From the NCBI GenBank assembly GCA_947461595.1, contig CANHLZ010000002.1:1-37294 (forward strand): 37,294 nucleotides of DNA, written 5' to 3'. Of the stretch, positions 16,358-23,966 are shown piece by piece (position 1 is the stretch's first letter; the number at the start of each line of letters is the position of its first letter). The stretch is from Bacteroidota bacterium. Lineage in GTDB: Bacteria > Bacteroidota > Bacteroidia > Chitinophagales > Chitinophagaceae. The notes under the pieces were generated by a model. The model did not search any database, was not told the DNA's origin, and worked only from the letters and a program-made list of their open reading frames with translations. Position numbers and translations under genes: made by a program.

Positions 16358-17494
16358 ATGAACATCAAAAGTATTTCAATCGTCTTATTCAGCACCCTTC
16401 TTTTATTGGTTGGCTGCAAAAAAAAATCTAACGAAGCCACTTATTCAGTGACGGGACAAATTCAACATGCAGGGAATAGTAAATTGATGTTACAAGAAGT
16501 GCCCTATGGCGGCAAACCCATTGTCACATTAGATTCAATTACTTTGGATAAGGAGGGTAATTATGCTTTTAGATTCATTGCCAAACAAGAAGGTATTTAC
16601 AGATTGGCTACTGAAAAAGATTTGGAAATTATATTTGTCAATGATGAAGAAAATATTCAAATAAATGCAGATGCAGATAATTATCAATCTTATACTATTA
16701 AGGGTTCTAAAAATAGCAATGCCATGCTGGGGTTTTTAATCCAATATCGAAAAAAAGACTCCTCTTTATTTTCAACTTTATTCAATTTAGATGCTTTGCA
16801 AAAACAAAATGCAAAAGATAGCAGTATTTTTTGGTTGCAAAAACAAAGAATTTCAAAAATTAATGATTTGAATGAATTTGTAGAAAACAATATCATTAGT
16901 TCAACTAGCCCAGCTGTCATTTACTATTCCCTAGGTTTAAGTTTGAGGTCAATGGAATCGGCCAAGGTATTAGCGCTAGCCAAAGCGGCTGCAGAAAAAA
17001 CAAAAGCAACTCCGCTGGTAGAATTTGTTGCCTTATTAAGCACTCAAGTACAGTCCAATACTAAGGCAGCAGCAGCAAGTGTAGGTAATATTGCGCCTGA
17101 AATTTCATTAGCAGATCCCAATGGGAAAATTATATCCTTAAGTAGTTTACGAGGCAAATATGTATTAGTAGATTTTTGGGCAAGTTGGTGTGGACCTTGC
17201 AGAGGAGAAAATCCTAATGTAGTTGCAGCATTTGAAAAATATAAAAATAAAAATTTTACTGTATTGGGCATATCACTTGACGACAACAAAGAAAGTTGGT
17301 TAGAGGCCATCAAAGTAGATAAATTAAATTGGCAGCACATAAGCGATCTAAAGAAATGGGAAAGTATTGTAGTGGGCGCTTATCAAATTGAAGGCATCCC
17401 TTTTAATGTGTTAATAGATCCAACTGGAAAAATTATTGCAACAGAATTAAGAGGCCAAGCTTTACAAGAAACACTGGCTGGCGTTTTGCAATAG
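16358..17494 (+). CDS. Thiol-disulfide oxidoreductase lipoprotein (TlpA/ResA-like with DUF4369-like N-terminus)
   Basis: 378 residues. The lipobox L-L-V-G-C20 marks a lipoprotein. Residues about 28-120 resemble the DUF4369 domain that precedes thioredoxin domains in Bacteroidota; a helical linker follows. The C-terminal AhpC/TSA-Redoxin domain has the active site W-A-S-W-C278-G-P-C281 and the cis-proline loop I-E-G-I-P. It should reduce or shuffle disulfides in the periplasm, perhaps for cytochrome or envelope protein maturation; the substrate cannot be told. It follows gatB by 35 bases and may be co-transcribed or have its own start signal. Confidence 0.88.
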   Translation: MNIKSISIVLFSTLLLLVGCKKKSNEATYSVTGQIQHAGNSKLMLQEVPYGGKPIVTLDSITLDKEGNYAFRFIAKQEGIYRLATEKDLEIIFVNDEENIQINADADNYQSYTIKGSKNSNAMLGFLIQYRKKDSSLFSTLFNLDALQKQNAKDSSIFWLQKQRISKINDLNEFVENNIISSTSPAVIYYSLGLSLRSMESAKVLALAKAAAEKTKATPLVEFVALLSTQVQSNTKAAAASVGNIAPEISLADPNGKIISLSSLRGKYVLVDFWASWCGPCRGENPNVVAAFEKYKNKNFTVLGISLDDNKESWLEAIKVDKLNWQHISDLKKWESIVVGAYQIEGIPFNVLIDPTGKIIATELRGQALQETLAGVLQ

Positions 17495-17521
17495 AATTAT
17501 TTTAGACCAAATAAGCACCTT

Positions 17522-19840
17522 TTATTTTTGCTTTATAAAAGTCTTTATTAATGCAGGCAGCAATATTAAATTGGTCAATGTACTTACCACTAAGGTTAAT
17601 GAAGTAAGCCAACCTAATGCCTTGGTCCCTCCAAAATCACTGAAACAAAAAATAACAAAACCAGCTACTAGTACCATAGAGGTATAAATAATACTGATGC
17701 CAGTATGTTTAATTGTTTGCACTAAAGTTGCATTCACTTGATGATGTAAACGAGGCAATTCTTGTTTGTAATTAATTAAAAATCGAATGGTTACATCTAT
17801 AGCAATTCCTAATGCTACGCTAAATACTAATACAGTGGATGGTTTTAAGGACACGCCTATCCAACCCATGACTCCAGCCGTAATTAATAATGGTACTATA
17901 TTCGGCACCAAAGAGCACATCAATATAGGGAAGGATCTAAATAAAAATAACATGCACATTGCAATTAATAAAAAAGCCCAAAATATAGACTCTCCTAATC
18001 CTGTAATAATAAAATTACTTCCTTCTAAAAAAGTAACACTACTCCCAGTGATTTGAATATTATATTTACTACTATCAAAAATAGATTGGGTAGCGCTATC
18101 TAATCTATTTAAAAAAATAGGCAATTGTGCACTTCCTATATCTTTCATGTTAACACTCACTCTTGTTTGGCTTTTGTCTTTATCAATAAATTTACCTAAC
18201 AATTGCGCAGGTCCATTTGATCCTTCCTTCTCCACTTTATTAAATTGTAGAAAGGGCGCTATAAAGGCCATTTCAGTACTGCTAGGTAAAGTATACGAAA
18301 GACTATCACCATCATAAAATGCCTGTTTTGCAAATTTAATTCCATCTAACATCCCCATAGGCTTGCCCAATTCCGGCTGATTGCTTAAATACACTTCTAA
18401 AGATTCTAAGGCTTCCAGTGGGTGTATACTTTTTATTAAACCATTCCTTTTTTTAGTATCTACAATTATTTCCAAAGGCATTACACCCCCTCCTTCTTTT
18501 TCAAACCATTTCAAATCGGTATACAGCTGGTCTTTTTTAGGCAAATCATCTACAATAAAAGCTTCCTTCTTAATATGCATCACCCCTATTAAAGAAAAAA
18601 TAACAAAAATTAAAGTAATTCCAAAAACCCATTTAGTATGATGAAAAGTCCATTTTTCTATTTTAATTAAAATATTTTCGAGGTACTTATTATCTAAATA
18701 TTTAATATGCTTCGGTTGTGGTGCCTCTATATAAGTAAGGACCGGTGGTATAAACAATAAACTAATAAAAAATATAGCCATAATGTTTAATCCCGACACC
18801 CATCCAAATTCTTTTAATAAAGGACTTTTTGTAAAAGCAAAAACAAAGAAACCAATCGCTGCTGTGATATTACAAAATAAAGTAACTATCCCCATCCTAC
18901 TCACCATTTGAACAATGGCTTGTTCTTTATTTTTAGTTTCCTTAAAGGAAGTGTGGTACTTATTTAAAAAATAGATACAATTGGGAATACCAATGACAAC
19001 GATCAAAGGAGGTATTAATGCAGTAAGTAAAGTAATTTTTTGTCCCATTAAAACCATGGTCCCAAAACTCCAAATAACACCCATAATTACTACCGACAAA
19101 CTTAAAAGTGTAGCAGAGAGAGATCTGAAAAATAACATCAAAGTAATGGCAGACAACAATAAGGAGCCAATCAAAAACCAAACCATTTCTTTTTTAATTC
19201 TATCCGCCAAAATGGTTCTAATATAAGGTAAGCCACTTATATGCACCTTTAATCCGGTTTGCTTTGTAAATAAATTAAGCTCAATTTGTAACATTGAAAT
19301 AATATGCGACCGAGCTCCACTATTAATAGAATCCGGATTAAAACTAACTGCCATAATATAAGCATGGCTATTAGGATTGTATAATAAATTTTTATAAAAA
19401 GGTAGTTGCTCTAAGGTTGCTTTATTATTTAATAAACTAGAGTCATTTTCATAAGGAGGATTAAAAATCTTATTGGCAATAAATTTAGTTTGAGCACTAT
19501 CTTTAGTAATGGTATACGCATAGGGCAAACTAAGCACATTGGTAACACCTTGGATTTTCTTTAAAGATTGATGTAAATTATAAGCAGCGTTAAATACAGA
19601 TGAAGTATACATACTATTGGTCTGAAATCCAACCACTACAGTAGTTCCATCTACGCCAAATTTTTTTACGAAGTCCTTATAAATAATAAATTTAGGATTG
19701 TCTTCAGGTATAGCTTTAGTAAACTCATAACTCAATTTAACTTGAATTGCAAAATAGCCCATAATTAAAGTAATTACACCCAATAGGATTAAGGATACTA
19801 CTTTGAATCTAACTATCAATTGGCCAAGTTGTTGCCACAT
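17522..19840 (-). CDS. RND-superfamily (MMPL-type) exporter
   Basis: 772 residues. The topology is that of a single-chain RND/MMPL protein: one segment near 15-33, a periplasmic domain, five segments about 220-365, one near 400-420, a second periplasmic domain, and five at the C-terminus (about 625-770). Each half has an F-R-S (F-F-R-S, L-F-R-S-F-P) turn after its second helix, and the fourth-helix region has G-I-P-N-C-I-Y-F and G-I-A-I-D-V-T-I-R, as in sterol-sensing-like exporters. Relatives move lipids or hydrophobic molecules, but the substrate here is unknown. It is the last gene of the DegT-rpoN-PAP2-like-exporter operon, 15 bases after the PAP2-like gene. Confidence 0.88.
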   Translation of the reverse strand: MWQQLGQLIVRFKVVSLILLGVITLIMGYFAIQVKLSYEFTKAIPEDNPKFIIYKDFVKKFGVDGTTVVVGFQTNSMYTSSVFNAAYNLHQSLKKIQGVTNVLSLPYAYTITKDSAQTKFIANKIFNPPYENDSSLLNNKATLEQLPFYKNLLYNPNSHAYIMAVSFNPDSINSGARSHIISMLQIELNLFTKQTGLKVHISGLPYIRTILADRIKKEMVWFLIGSLLLSAITLMLFFRSLSATLLSLSVVIMGVIWSFGTMVLMGQKITLLTALIPPLIVVIGIPNCIYFLNKYHTSFKETKNKEQAIVQMVSRMGIVTLFCNITAAIGFFVFAFTKSPLLKEFGWVSGLNIMAIFFISLLFIPPVLTYIEAPQPKHIKYLDNKYLENILIKIEKWTFHHTKWVFGITLIFVIFSLIGVMHIKKEAFIVDDLPKKDQLYTDLKWFEKEGGGVMPLEIIVDTKKRNGLIKSIHPLEALESLEVYLSNQPELGKPMGMLDGIKFAKQAFYDGDSLSYTLPSSTEMAFIAPFLQFNKVEKEGSNGPAQLLGKFIDKDKSQTRVSVNMKDIGSAQLPIFLNRLDSATQSIFDSSKYNIQITGSSVTFLEGSNFIITGLGESIFWAFLLIAMCMLFLFRSFPILMCSLVPNIVPLLITAGVMGWIGVSLKPSTVLVFSVALGIAIDVTIRFLINYKQELPRLHHQVNATLVQTIKHTGISIIYTSMVLVAGFVIFCFSDFGGTKALGWLTSLTLVVSTLTNLILLPALIKTFIKQK

Positions 19841-19855
19841 ACAGTTTTATTTAAA

Positions 19856-20494
19856 TTATATAACCCATATAAAAGCGGCTACTTGCGTAAGCGCACCTAT
19901 CAAAAAACCAACTATTAATTCATTTTTAGTATGGTCGCTTACCACCATTCTAGCACTCACCACCAAAGCAGTAAATAGGATGGTCATTATTATCCAAGCC
20001 AAGTTATTTACTGGATAATAAAATCCCACCAAGATAACAGCCATCAGTAATCCACTAATACCCATAGCATGAAGACTGACTTTTATAAAATTATTTACAG
20101 TTAATCCAATGGCACTGGATATAAAAATTCCAAAATAAAAATACTTCAAAGCCAAAGGCTGATCCGTAAAATTTCTACTTAAATAATACATCCACCAATA
20201 AAAGAACATAGTAATGACATAAGGTATAATTCTTTCTTTTCTTGTACGTAAAAAGATACTGTCACTGAATTTAAGTCTCCATAATAAAAATACGGCAAAG
20301 GCTGGAAAGAAAGCAGTTAGCCAAAAAACACTAAACAACTTTAATTTCAATTGCCAGTCGGTGATGCCCGCAAATTCAAAAGGCATCAAATACATTAAGT
20401 AAATGAAAAAGTAGGTTGGTATAAATAAAGGATGAAATACATAGGAAACTGTATTGGCAATATAGACGAGTGGTTTAGGTGTTTGGTTTTCCAT
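19856..20494 (-). CDS. PAP2-like integral membrane protein (divergent phosphatase motifs)
   Basis: 212 residues with about six membrane segments. Degenerate PAP2 motifs appear in the right order: R-T-R-K-E-R-I-I-P (83-91) for the first, S140-L-H142-A-M-G for P-S-G-H, and R182-x5-H188-x3-E192 for S-R-x5-H-x3-D. The general-acid and nucleophile histidines are thus present, but the lysine-arginine-proline motif is altered. It could be an active lipid phosphatase (undecaprenyl-pyrophosphate or phosphatidate type) or a divergent relative. It follows rpoN by 16 bases and precedes the exporter by 15, so the three are very likely one transcript. Confidence 0.65.
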   Translation of the reverse strand: MENQTPKPLVYIANTVSYVFHPLFIPTYFFIYLMYLMPFEFAGITDWQLKLKLFSVFWLTAFFPAFAVFLLWRLKFSDSIFLRTRKERIIPYVITMFFYWWMYYLSRNFTDQPLALKYFYFGIFISSAIGLTVNNFIKVSLHAMGISGLLMAVILVGFYYPVNNLAWIIMTILFTALVVSARMVVSDHTKNELIVGFLIGALTQVAAFIWVI

Positions 20495-20510
20495 GGATGG
20501 TAATATTTAG

Positions 20511-22025
20511 CTAGAGTTCTTTTCTTAATCTAGCTACTGGAATATTTAATTGTTCTCTGTATTTTGCCACAGTTCTTCTAGCAATATTATACCCTTTTTC
20601 TTGCAATTGTTCTGTTAATTCATCATCACTAAAAGGCTTATGCTTATCTTCCAATTCTAATAACTCTTCTAAAATTGCTTTTACCTCTTTCGTACTCACT
20701 TCTTCCCCGGAATCAGTAGTCAACGATTCGCTAAAAAAATATTTTAATAAAAATGTGCCAAATTCAGTTTGTACATATTTGCTATTGGCTACTCTACTCA
20801 CCGTAGAAACGTCTAAATTAGTTTTTTCTGCAATGTCTTTTAAGATCATAGGCCTTAATTTAGTGGTGTCCCCGCTCATAAAAAATGCCTCCTGATGAAT
20901 TAAAATAGAATTCATTGTTTTCAAAAGTGTTTGTTGTCTTTGGAGAATCATTTCGATAAACCATTTAGCAGAATCAATCTTTTGCTTTAAAAAAAATACG
21001 GCTTCCTTTTGAGCTTTATCCTGTTTATTACCTCTGTCATACTCCTTTAACATTAATTTGTAATCATCGCTAATCACCAGAGGCGGCGCATTCCTACTAT
21101 TTAAAATCAATTCTAATTTTGTATTATTAATTAAAACAGTAAAATCGGGAATAATATATTTATCCGCTTCGCTCATATGACCAGTTTCTGCACCTGGCTT
21201 TGGATTTAAAGAAACAATCTGATGAAGTACTTTTTTAATTTGAAGATCGTCTAAATGTAAACTCTTCTGTATTTTATCATAATGTTTTCGAGTGAATTCT
21301 TCAAAATGTTTTTCAATAATAGTTATAGCTAATACGGTATCTGTATCCACTTCTCCAGCTTCTTCTTTTTTTCTTTTTAATTGTAACAACAGGCATTCCT
21401 GTAGGTTTCTAGCACCAATGCCTGGGGGATCAAATTGTTGCACTTTTAATAAAAGAGCCTCAATCTCTGTTACTTCTACGGTCATACTTTGTTTAAATGC
21501 GAGGTCATCTGCTATCGATTGTAGCGCTCTTCTTAAATAACCATCGTCGTCTAAACTTCCAATAATTTGCTCGGCAATTTTATAAGCATGCTCTTCCAAA
21601 GCCAACATGCTTAATTGATCCATTAAAATTTCGTGTAAACTTAATTCAGCTTTAATTGGAATCACCTTGTCGTCATCCAATTCTGGGTAATAATCATCTT
21701 TTGTTTTATAGTTGGCGACATCCCCGTCATCATCATAATCATAGTTGCTCAACTCTTCATTACTCATTTCAAATTCATCTACAGGGATGGCTTCTTCCTC
21801 TTCTACATTACCATCTAATAATTCATCCTTCATTTCCTCCACCGACTTCTCCATATCTCCTTCTAACAAATCCGCATTCATTTCTAGTGCTGGATTTTCT
21901 TCTAGCTCCTCCTTAATTCTTTGTTCAATTTGTGCAGTAGGAATTTGCAACAACTTCATCAATTGTATTTGCTGCGGCGACAATCTTTGTAATTGTCTTT
22001 GTTGCAAGGATTGTCCTAATGACAT
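20511..22025 (-). CDS. rpoN: RNA polymerase sigma-54 factor
   Basis: 504 residues. Region I is Gln- and Leu-rich (M-S-L-G-Q-S-L-Q-Q-R-Q-L, then L-L-Q-I-P-T), followed by an acidic linker (about 50-120), the core-binding domain, a helix-turn-helix (D-V-S-T-V-S-R-V-A-N near 410) and a perfect RpoN box A-R-R-T-V-A-K-Y-R-E at about 482-491. It directs polymerase to -24/-12 promoters and needs an enhancer-binding activator; none is encoded in this window. The gene sits inside an operon with a DegT-type aminotransferase 11 bases ahead and a PAP2-like protein behind. The acidic linker is rich in Asp and Glu, as in other Bacteroidota sigma-54 proteins. Confidence 0.96.
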   Translation of the reverse strand: MSLGQSLQQRQLQRLSPQQIQLMKLLQIPTAQIEQRIKEELEENPALEMNADLLEGDMEKSVEEMKDELLDGNVEEEEAIPVDEFEMSNEELSNYDYDDDGDVANYKTKDDYYPELDDDKVIPIKAELSLHEILMDQLSMLALEEHAYKIAEQIIGSLDDDGYLRRALQSIADDLAFKQSMTVEVTEIEALLLKVQQFDPPGIGARNLQECLLLQLKRKKEEAGEVDTDTVLAITIIEKHFEEFTRKHYDKIQKSLHLDDLQIKKVLHQIVSLNPKPGAETGHMSEADKYIIPDFTVLINNTKLELILNSRNAPPLVISDDYKLMLKEYDRGNKQDKAQKEAVFFLKQKIDSAKWFIEMILQRQQTLLKTMNSILIHQEAFFMSGDTTKLRPMILKDIAEKTNLDVSTVSRVANSKYVQTEFGTFLLKYFFSESLTTDSGEEVSTKEVKAILEELLELEDKHKPFSDDELTEQLQEKGYNIARRTVAKYREQLNIPVARLRKEL

Positions 22026-22036
22026 AAACGATTACT

Positions 22037-23236
22037 TTAAGAAAGTGCTTTAAGTAAAACAGTTGAAAAAAGTGCTCCTTTTTCATGCACTTGCTCTTCC
22101 GTCCAAGTTAAGCTAATGGCCGTTGAAATACACCTACTCATAATGACATCGCTTTTTTCAAATGACGTGGTATTTAATTTTTCTAGTCCCGCTTGTTGCG
22201 CCTCGTTTAATCTATTCAAACTTTTAACATTTTTTAGATGCATCCATTTTTTTATATAATGCCAGTTGTTCGCATACCAATAAAAATTACCTGGCAATAT
22301 TCCTGCATCTTTAAAGGCATTGATTACTTTGTCGGCGGCTACTTGGGTGGGTAAAAACCAAGTAAGGAAACTTCCACTGTCTCCAGCAGGATCAGGAACA
22401 GTTCTAAATTCAATTCCTGGTACTTTTTCCAAATACGATTTTAAAATAGTTTGATTCTTTTTTTGAATAGTTAAAAATTGATCTAGTTTTCTTATTTGTG
22501 CCAAGCCAACCGCTGCATGCAATTCACTAATTCTAAAATTATAGCCTAAAAAAGGATGTAAGTCGGCGCCTCTGTCCACGCCCAAATGATCATGTCCATG
22601 ATCCGTATAAGCATCTGCTTTAGTATACACTTCTTGATCATTGGTCATCACCACACCCCCTTCGCCACAGGTAATTGTTTTTACAAAATCAAAGGAAAAA
22701 GTTCCTGCATGGCCAATCGTGCCAAGCGCCTTCCCTTTATAAGTGCCACCAATACTTTGGCAGGCATCTTCCAATAATATCAAATCATGTTCTTCGCAAA
22801 TAGCTTTTAAAGCATCCAAATCCGCCATGCTTCCGCACATATGCACGGGCATAATGCATTTTGTTTTTGAGGTAATTGCTGCCCTCACAGCTGATGGAGA
22901 CAAAGTGAGTGAGCTGTCTATATCTACTAAAACCGGAACGGCGCCCACACTTAATATTGCCTCAAAACTAGCCACGAAGGTAAATGCCGGCATAATTACT
23001 TCATCTCCTGCGCCAACGCCTAAGGCAGCCATAGCGGTGGTAAGTGCAGCAGTACCGCTAGAGGTTAACTGTGCATGCTTGCTGCCAAATTGAGCACAAA
23101 TAGCTTGTTCCAGCTCTTTAGATTTCCAAATACCCTTTCTTGGCCCATCAAATCCATAACGCATTAATATACCGGTCTCTAGGACCTCATTTACTTCTTT
23201 TTTTTCTTCTGCTCCAAAGAATTCAAATCCTGGCAT
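22037..23236 (-). CDS. DegT/DnrJ/EryC1/StrS-family PLP aminotransferase (KdnA-like)
   Basis: 399 residues. The PLP lysine is in F-S-F-D-F-V-K186-T-I-T-C-G-E-G-G; D157 in L-L-E-D-A-C-Q pairs with the cofactor ring, and S-S-G-T-A-A-L (59-65) holds the phosphate. The family transaminates nucleotide-linked or free keto-sugars. The N-terminus M-P-G-F-E-F-F-G, G-I-W-K near 35, and N-W-H-Y-I-K-K-W resemble KdnA, which makes 8-amino-Kdo in Shewanella, but this is recalled by eye. No KdnB-like partner lies nearby, so the substrate is open. It is the first gene of the rpoN operon; a -7 box lies upstream. Confidence 0.85.
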   Translation of the reverse strand: MPGFEFFGAEEKKEVNEVLETGILMRYGFDGPRKGIWKSKELEQAICAQFGSKHAQLTSSGTAALTTAMAALGVGAGDEVIMPAFTFVASFEAILSVGAVPVLVDIDSSLTLSPSAVRAAITSKTKCIMPVHMCGSMADLDALKAICEEHDLILLEDACQSIGGTYKGKALGTIGHAGTFSFDFVKTITCGEGGVVMTNDQEVYTKADAYTDHGHDHLGVDRGADLHPFLGYNFRISELHAAVGLAQIRKLDQFLTIQKKNQTILKSYLEKVPGIEFRTVPDPAGDSGSFLTWFLPTQVAADKVINAFKDAGILPGNFYWYANNWHYIKKWMHLKNVKSLNRLNEAQQAGLEKLNTTSFEKSDVIMSRCISTAISLTWTEEQVHEKGALFSTVLLKALS

Positions 23237-23258
23237 ATCCTTGATTTTTAATGATAAA

Positions 23259-23266
23259 CAAAGGTA
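23259..23266 (-). promoter_or_regulatory. Putative -7 box (TACCTTTG) for the DegT-rpoN operon
   Basis: Read on the minus strand this is a perfect TAnnTTTG box, about 22 bases before the ATG at 23236. No TTTG is found 19-22 bases further upstream. It sits in the 94-base divergent gap with the DUF5606 gene. Confidence 0.4.
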
Positions 23267-23330
23267 GTTTAAAAAACGAAAATTGGGGGTTTTTCAGTAA
23301 TTTGCGCCCGTAAAAAACACTAGTGAACTT

Positions 23331-23747
23331 ATGGAATACAGCAAATTGATCTCCGTGTCTGGTAAGTCTGGATTATTTGAATTATTAACCAGTAAAAGCG
23401 ATGGCGCCATTGCTAAATCTTTAGAAAACGATAGTACTCAATTTATTAGTTCTAGAGCCCATCAATTCTCTCATTTAGAGAGTATTGAAGTATTCACTAC
23501 CCACGAAAACGTATTCTTAGCAGAAGTTTTCATTGCCATGGGCAAATCCAAAGAAGCCTTACCTAGTGACAAGGATCCAAAATTGGTACAAGCCTACTTT
23601 AAAAAAGTATATGCCAAAATGGACTTTGATCGCGTTTACCCTAGTGATATGAAAAAGATGATTAAATGGTACGCTCAATTGCAAAAGCATGAAGTAACCC
23701 CTACTTTACCCGAAGTAGAGGATGATGAAGAAGAATCAAAGGCATAG
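23331..23747 (+). CDS. DUF5606 domain protein
   Basis: 138 residues, no signal peptide, no membrane segment. The start M-E-Y-S-K-L-I-S-V-S-G-K-S-G-L-F-E-L-L and the later L-P-S-D-K-D-P-K and Y-P-S-D-M-K-K-M-I-K-W-Y segments fit the Bacteroidota DUF5606 family, whose function is unknown. The tail is acidic (D-D-E-E-E-S). The TAG stop (23745-23747) lies in the loop of a 9-bp inverted repeat. The gene is divergent from the rpoN operon and is followed by tandem repeats and a terminator. Confidence 0.75.
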   Translation: MEYSKLISVSGKSGLFELLTSKSDGAIAKSLENDSTQFISSRAHQFSHLESIEVFTTHENVFLAEVFIAMGKSKEALPSDKDPKLVQAYFKKVYAKMDFDRVYPSDMKKMIKWYAQLQKHEVTPTLPEVEDDEEESKA

Positions 23748-23756
23748 GCCTTTGAT
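23735..23756. repeat. Hairpin around the DUF5606 stop codon
   Basis: ATCAAAGGC (23735-23743) and GCCTTTGAT (23748-23756) are perfect reverse complements around the 4-base loop ATAG, which contains the last base of the Ala codon and the TAG stop. There is no U-tract behind it, so it is not a classical terminator. The right arm is also the start of the first 31-bp repeat copy. Confidence 0.8.
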
Positions 23757-23840
23757 GATAACAGAGTTACACTACCTAGCCTTTGATGATAACAGAGTTA
23801 CACTACCTAGCTTTTGCTGATAACAGAGTTACACTACCTA
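23748..23840. repeat. Three 31-bp tandem direct repeats
   Basis: Copies at 23748-23778, 23779-23809 and 23810-23840. Copies 1 and 2 are identical; copy 3 has two substitutions (GCTTTTGCT for GCCTTTGAT at its start). A degenerate fragment of a fourth copy follows (GCCTTTTGCT at 23841). Each copy contains the small dyad TAAC-AGA-GTTA and the string ACACTACCTA. There are no spacers, so it is not a CRISPR array. The role is unknown. Confidence 0.95.
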
Positions 23841-23872
23841 GCCTTTTGCTTAAGACAGCCAATAAATTACAT

Positions 23873-23907
23873 AAAAAACTTACTCAACTTAGGGTAAGTT
23901 TTTTTTT
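23873..23907 (+). terminator. Rho-independent terminator after DUF5606
   Basis: Stem AAAAAACTTAC (23873-23883) pairs with GTAAGTTTTTT (23894-23904) around a 10-base loop, and the run of T continues to 23907. It ends the DUF5606 transcript and separates it from the GH3-porZ unit. The A-tract on the other arm could let it work in both directions, but no minus-strand gene approaches it. Confidence 0.85.
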
Positions 23908-23966
23908 ATGCTTAAATTGCAAGAGAAGCAAAAACTATAAAAATACAATTTGTTTAAATAATTAAA

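Noticed and set aside
21656-22053. Ser/His-rich plus-strand frames over the start of rpoN
   Set aside because: They are antisense shadows of the acidic, low-complexity linker and region I of sigma-54.
23748-23840. Possible CRISPR array at the tandem repeats
   Set aside because: The 31-bp units abut with no spacers, there are only three copies and no cas gene is near.
23783-23965. Short plus-strand reading frame across the repeats and terminator
   Set aside because: It is built from repeat copies and runs through the terminator hairpin; the composition is not protein-like and no start signal is seen.
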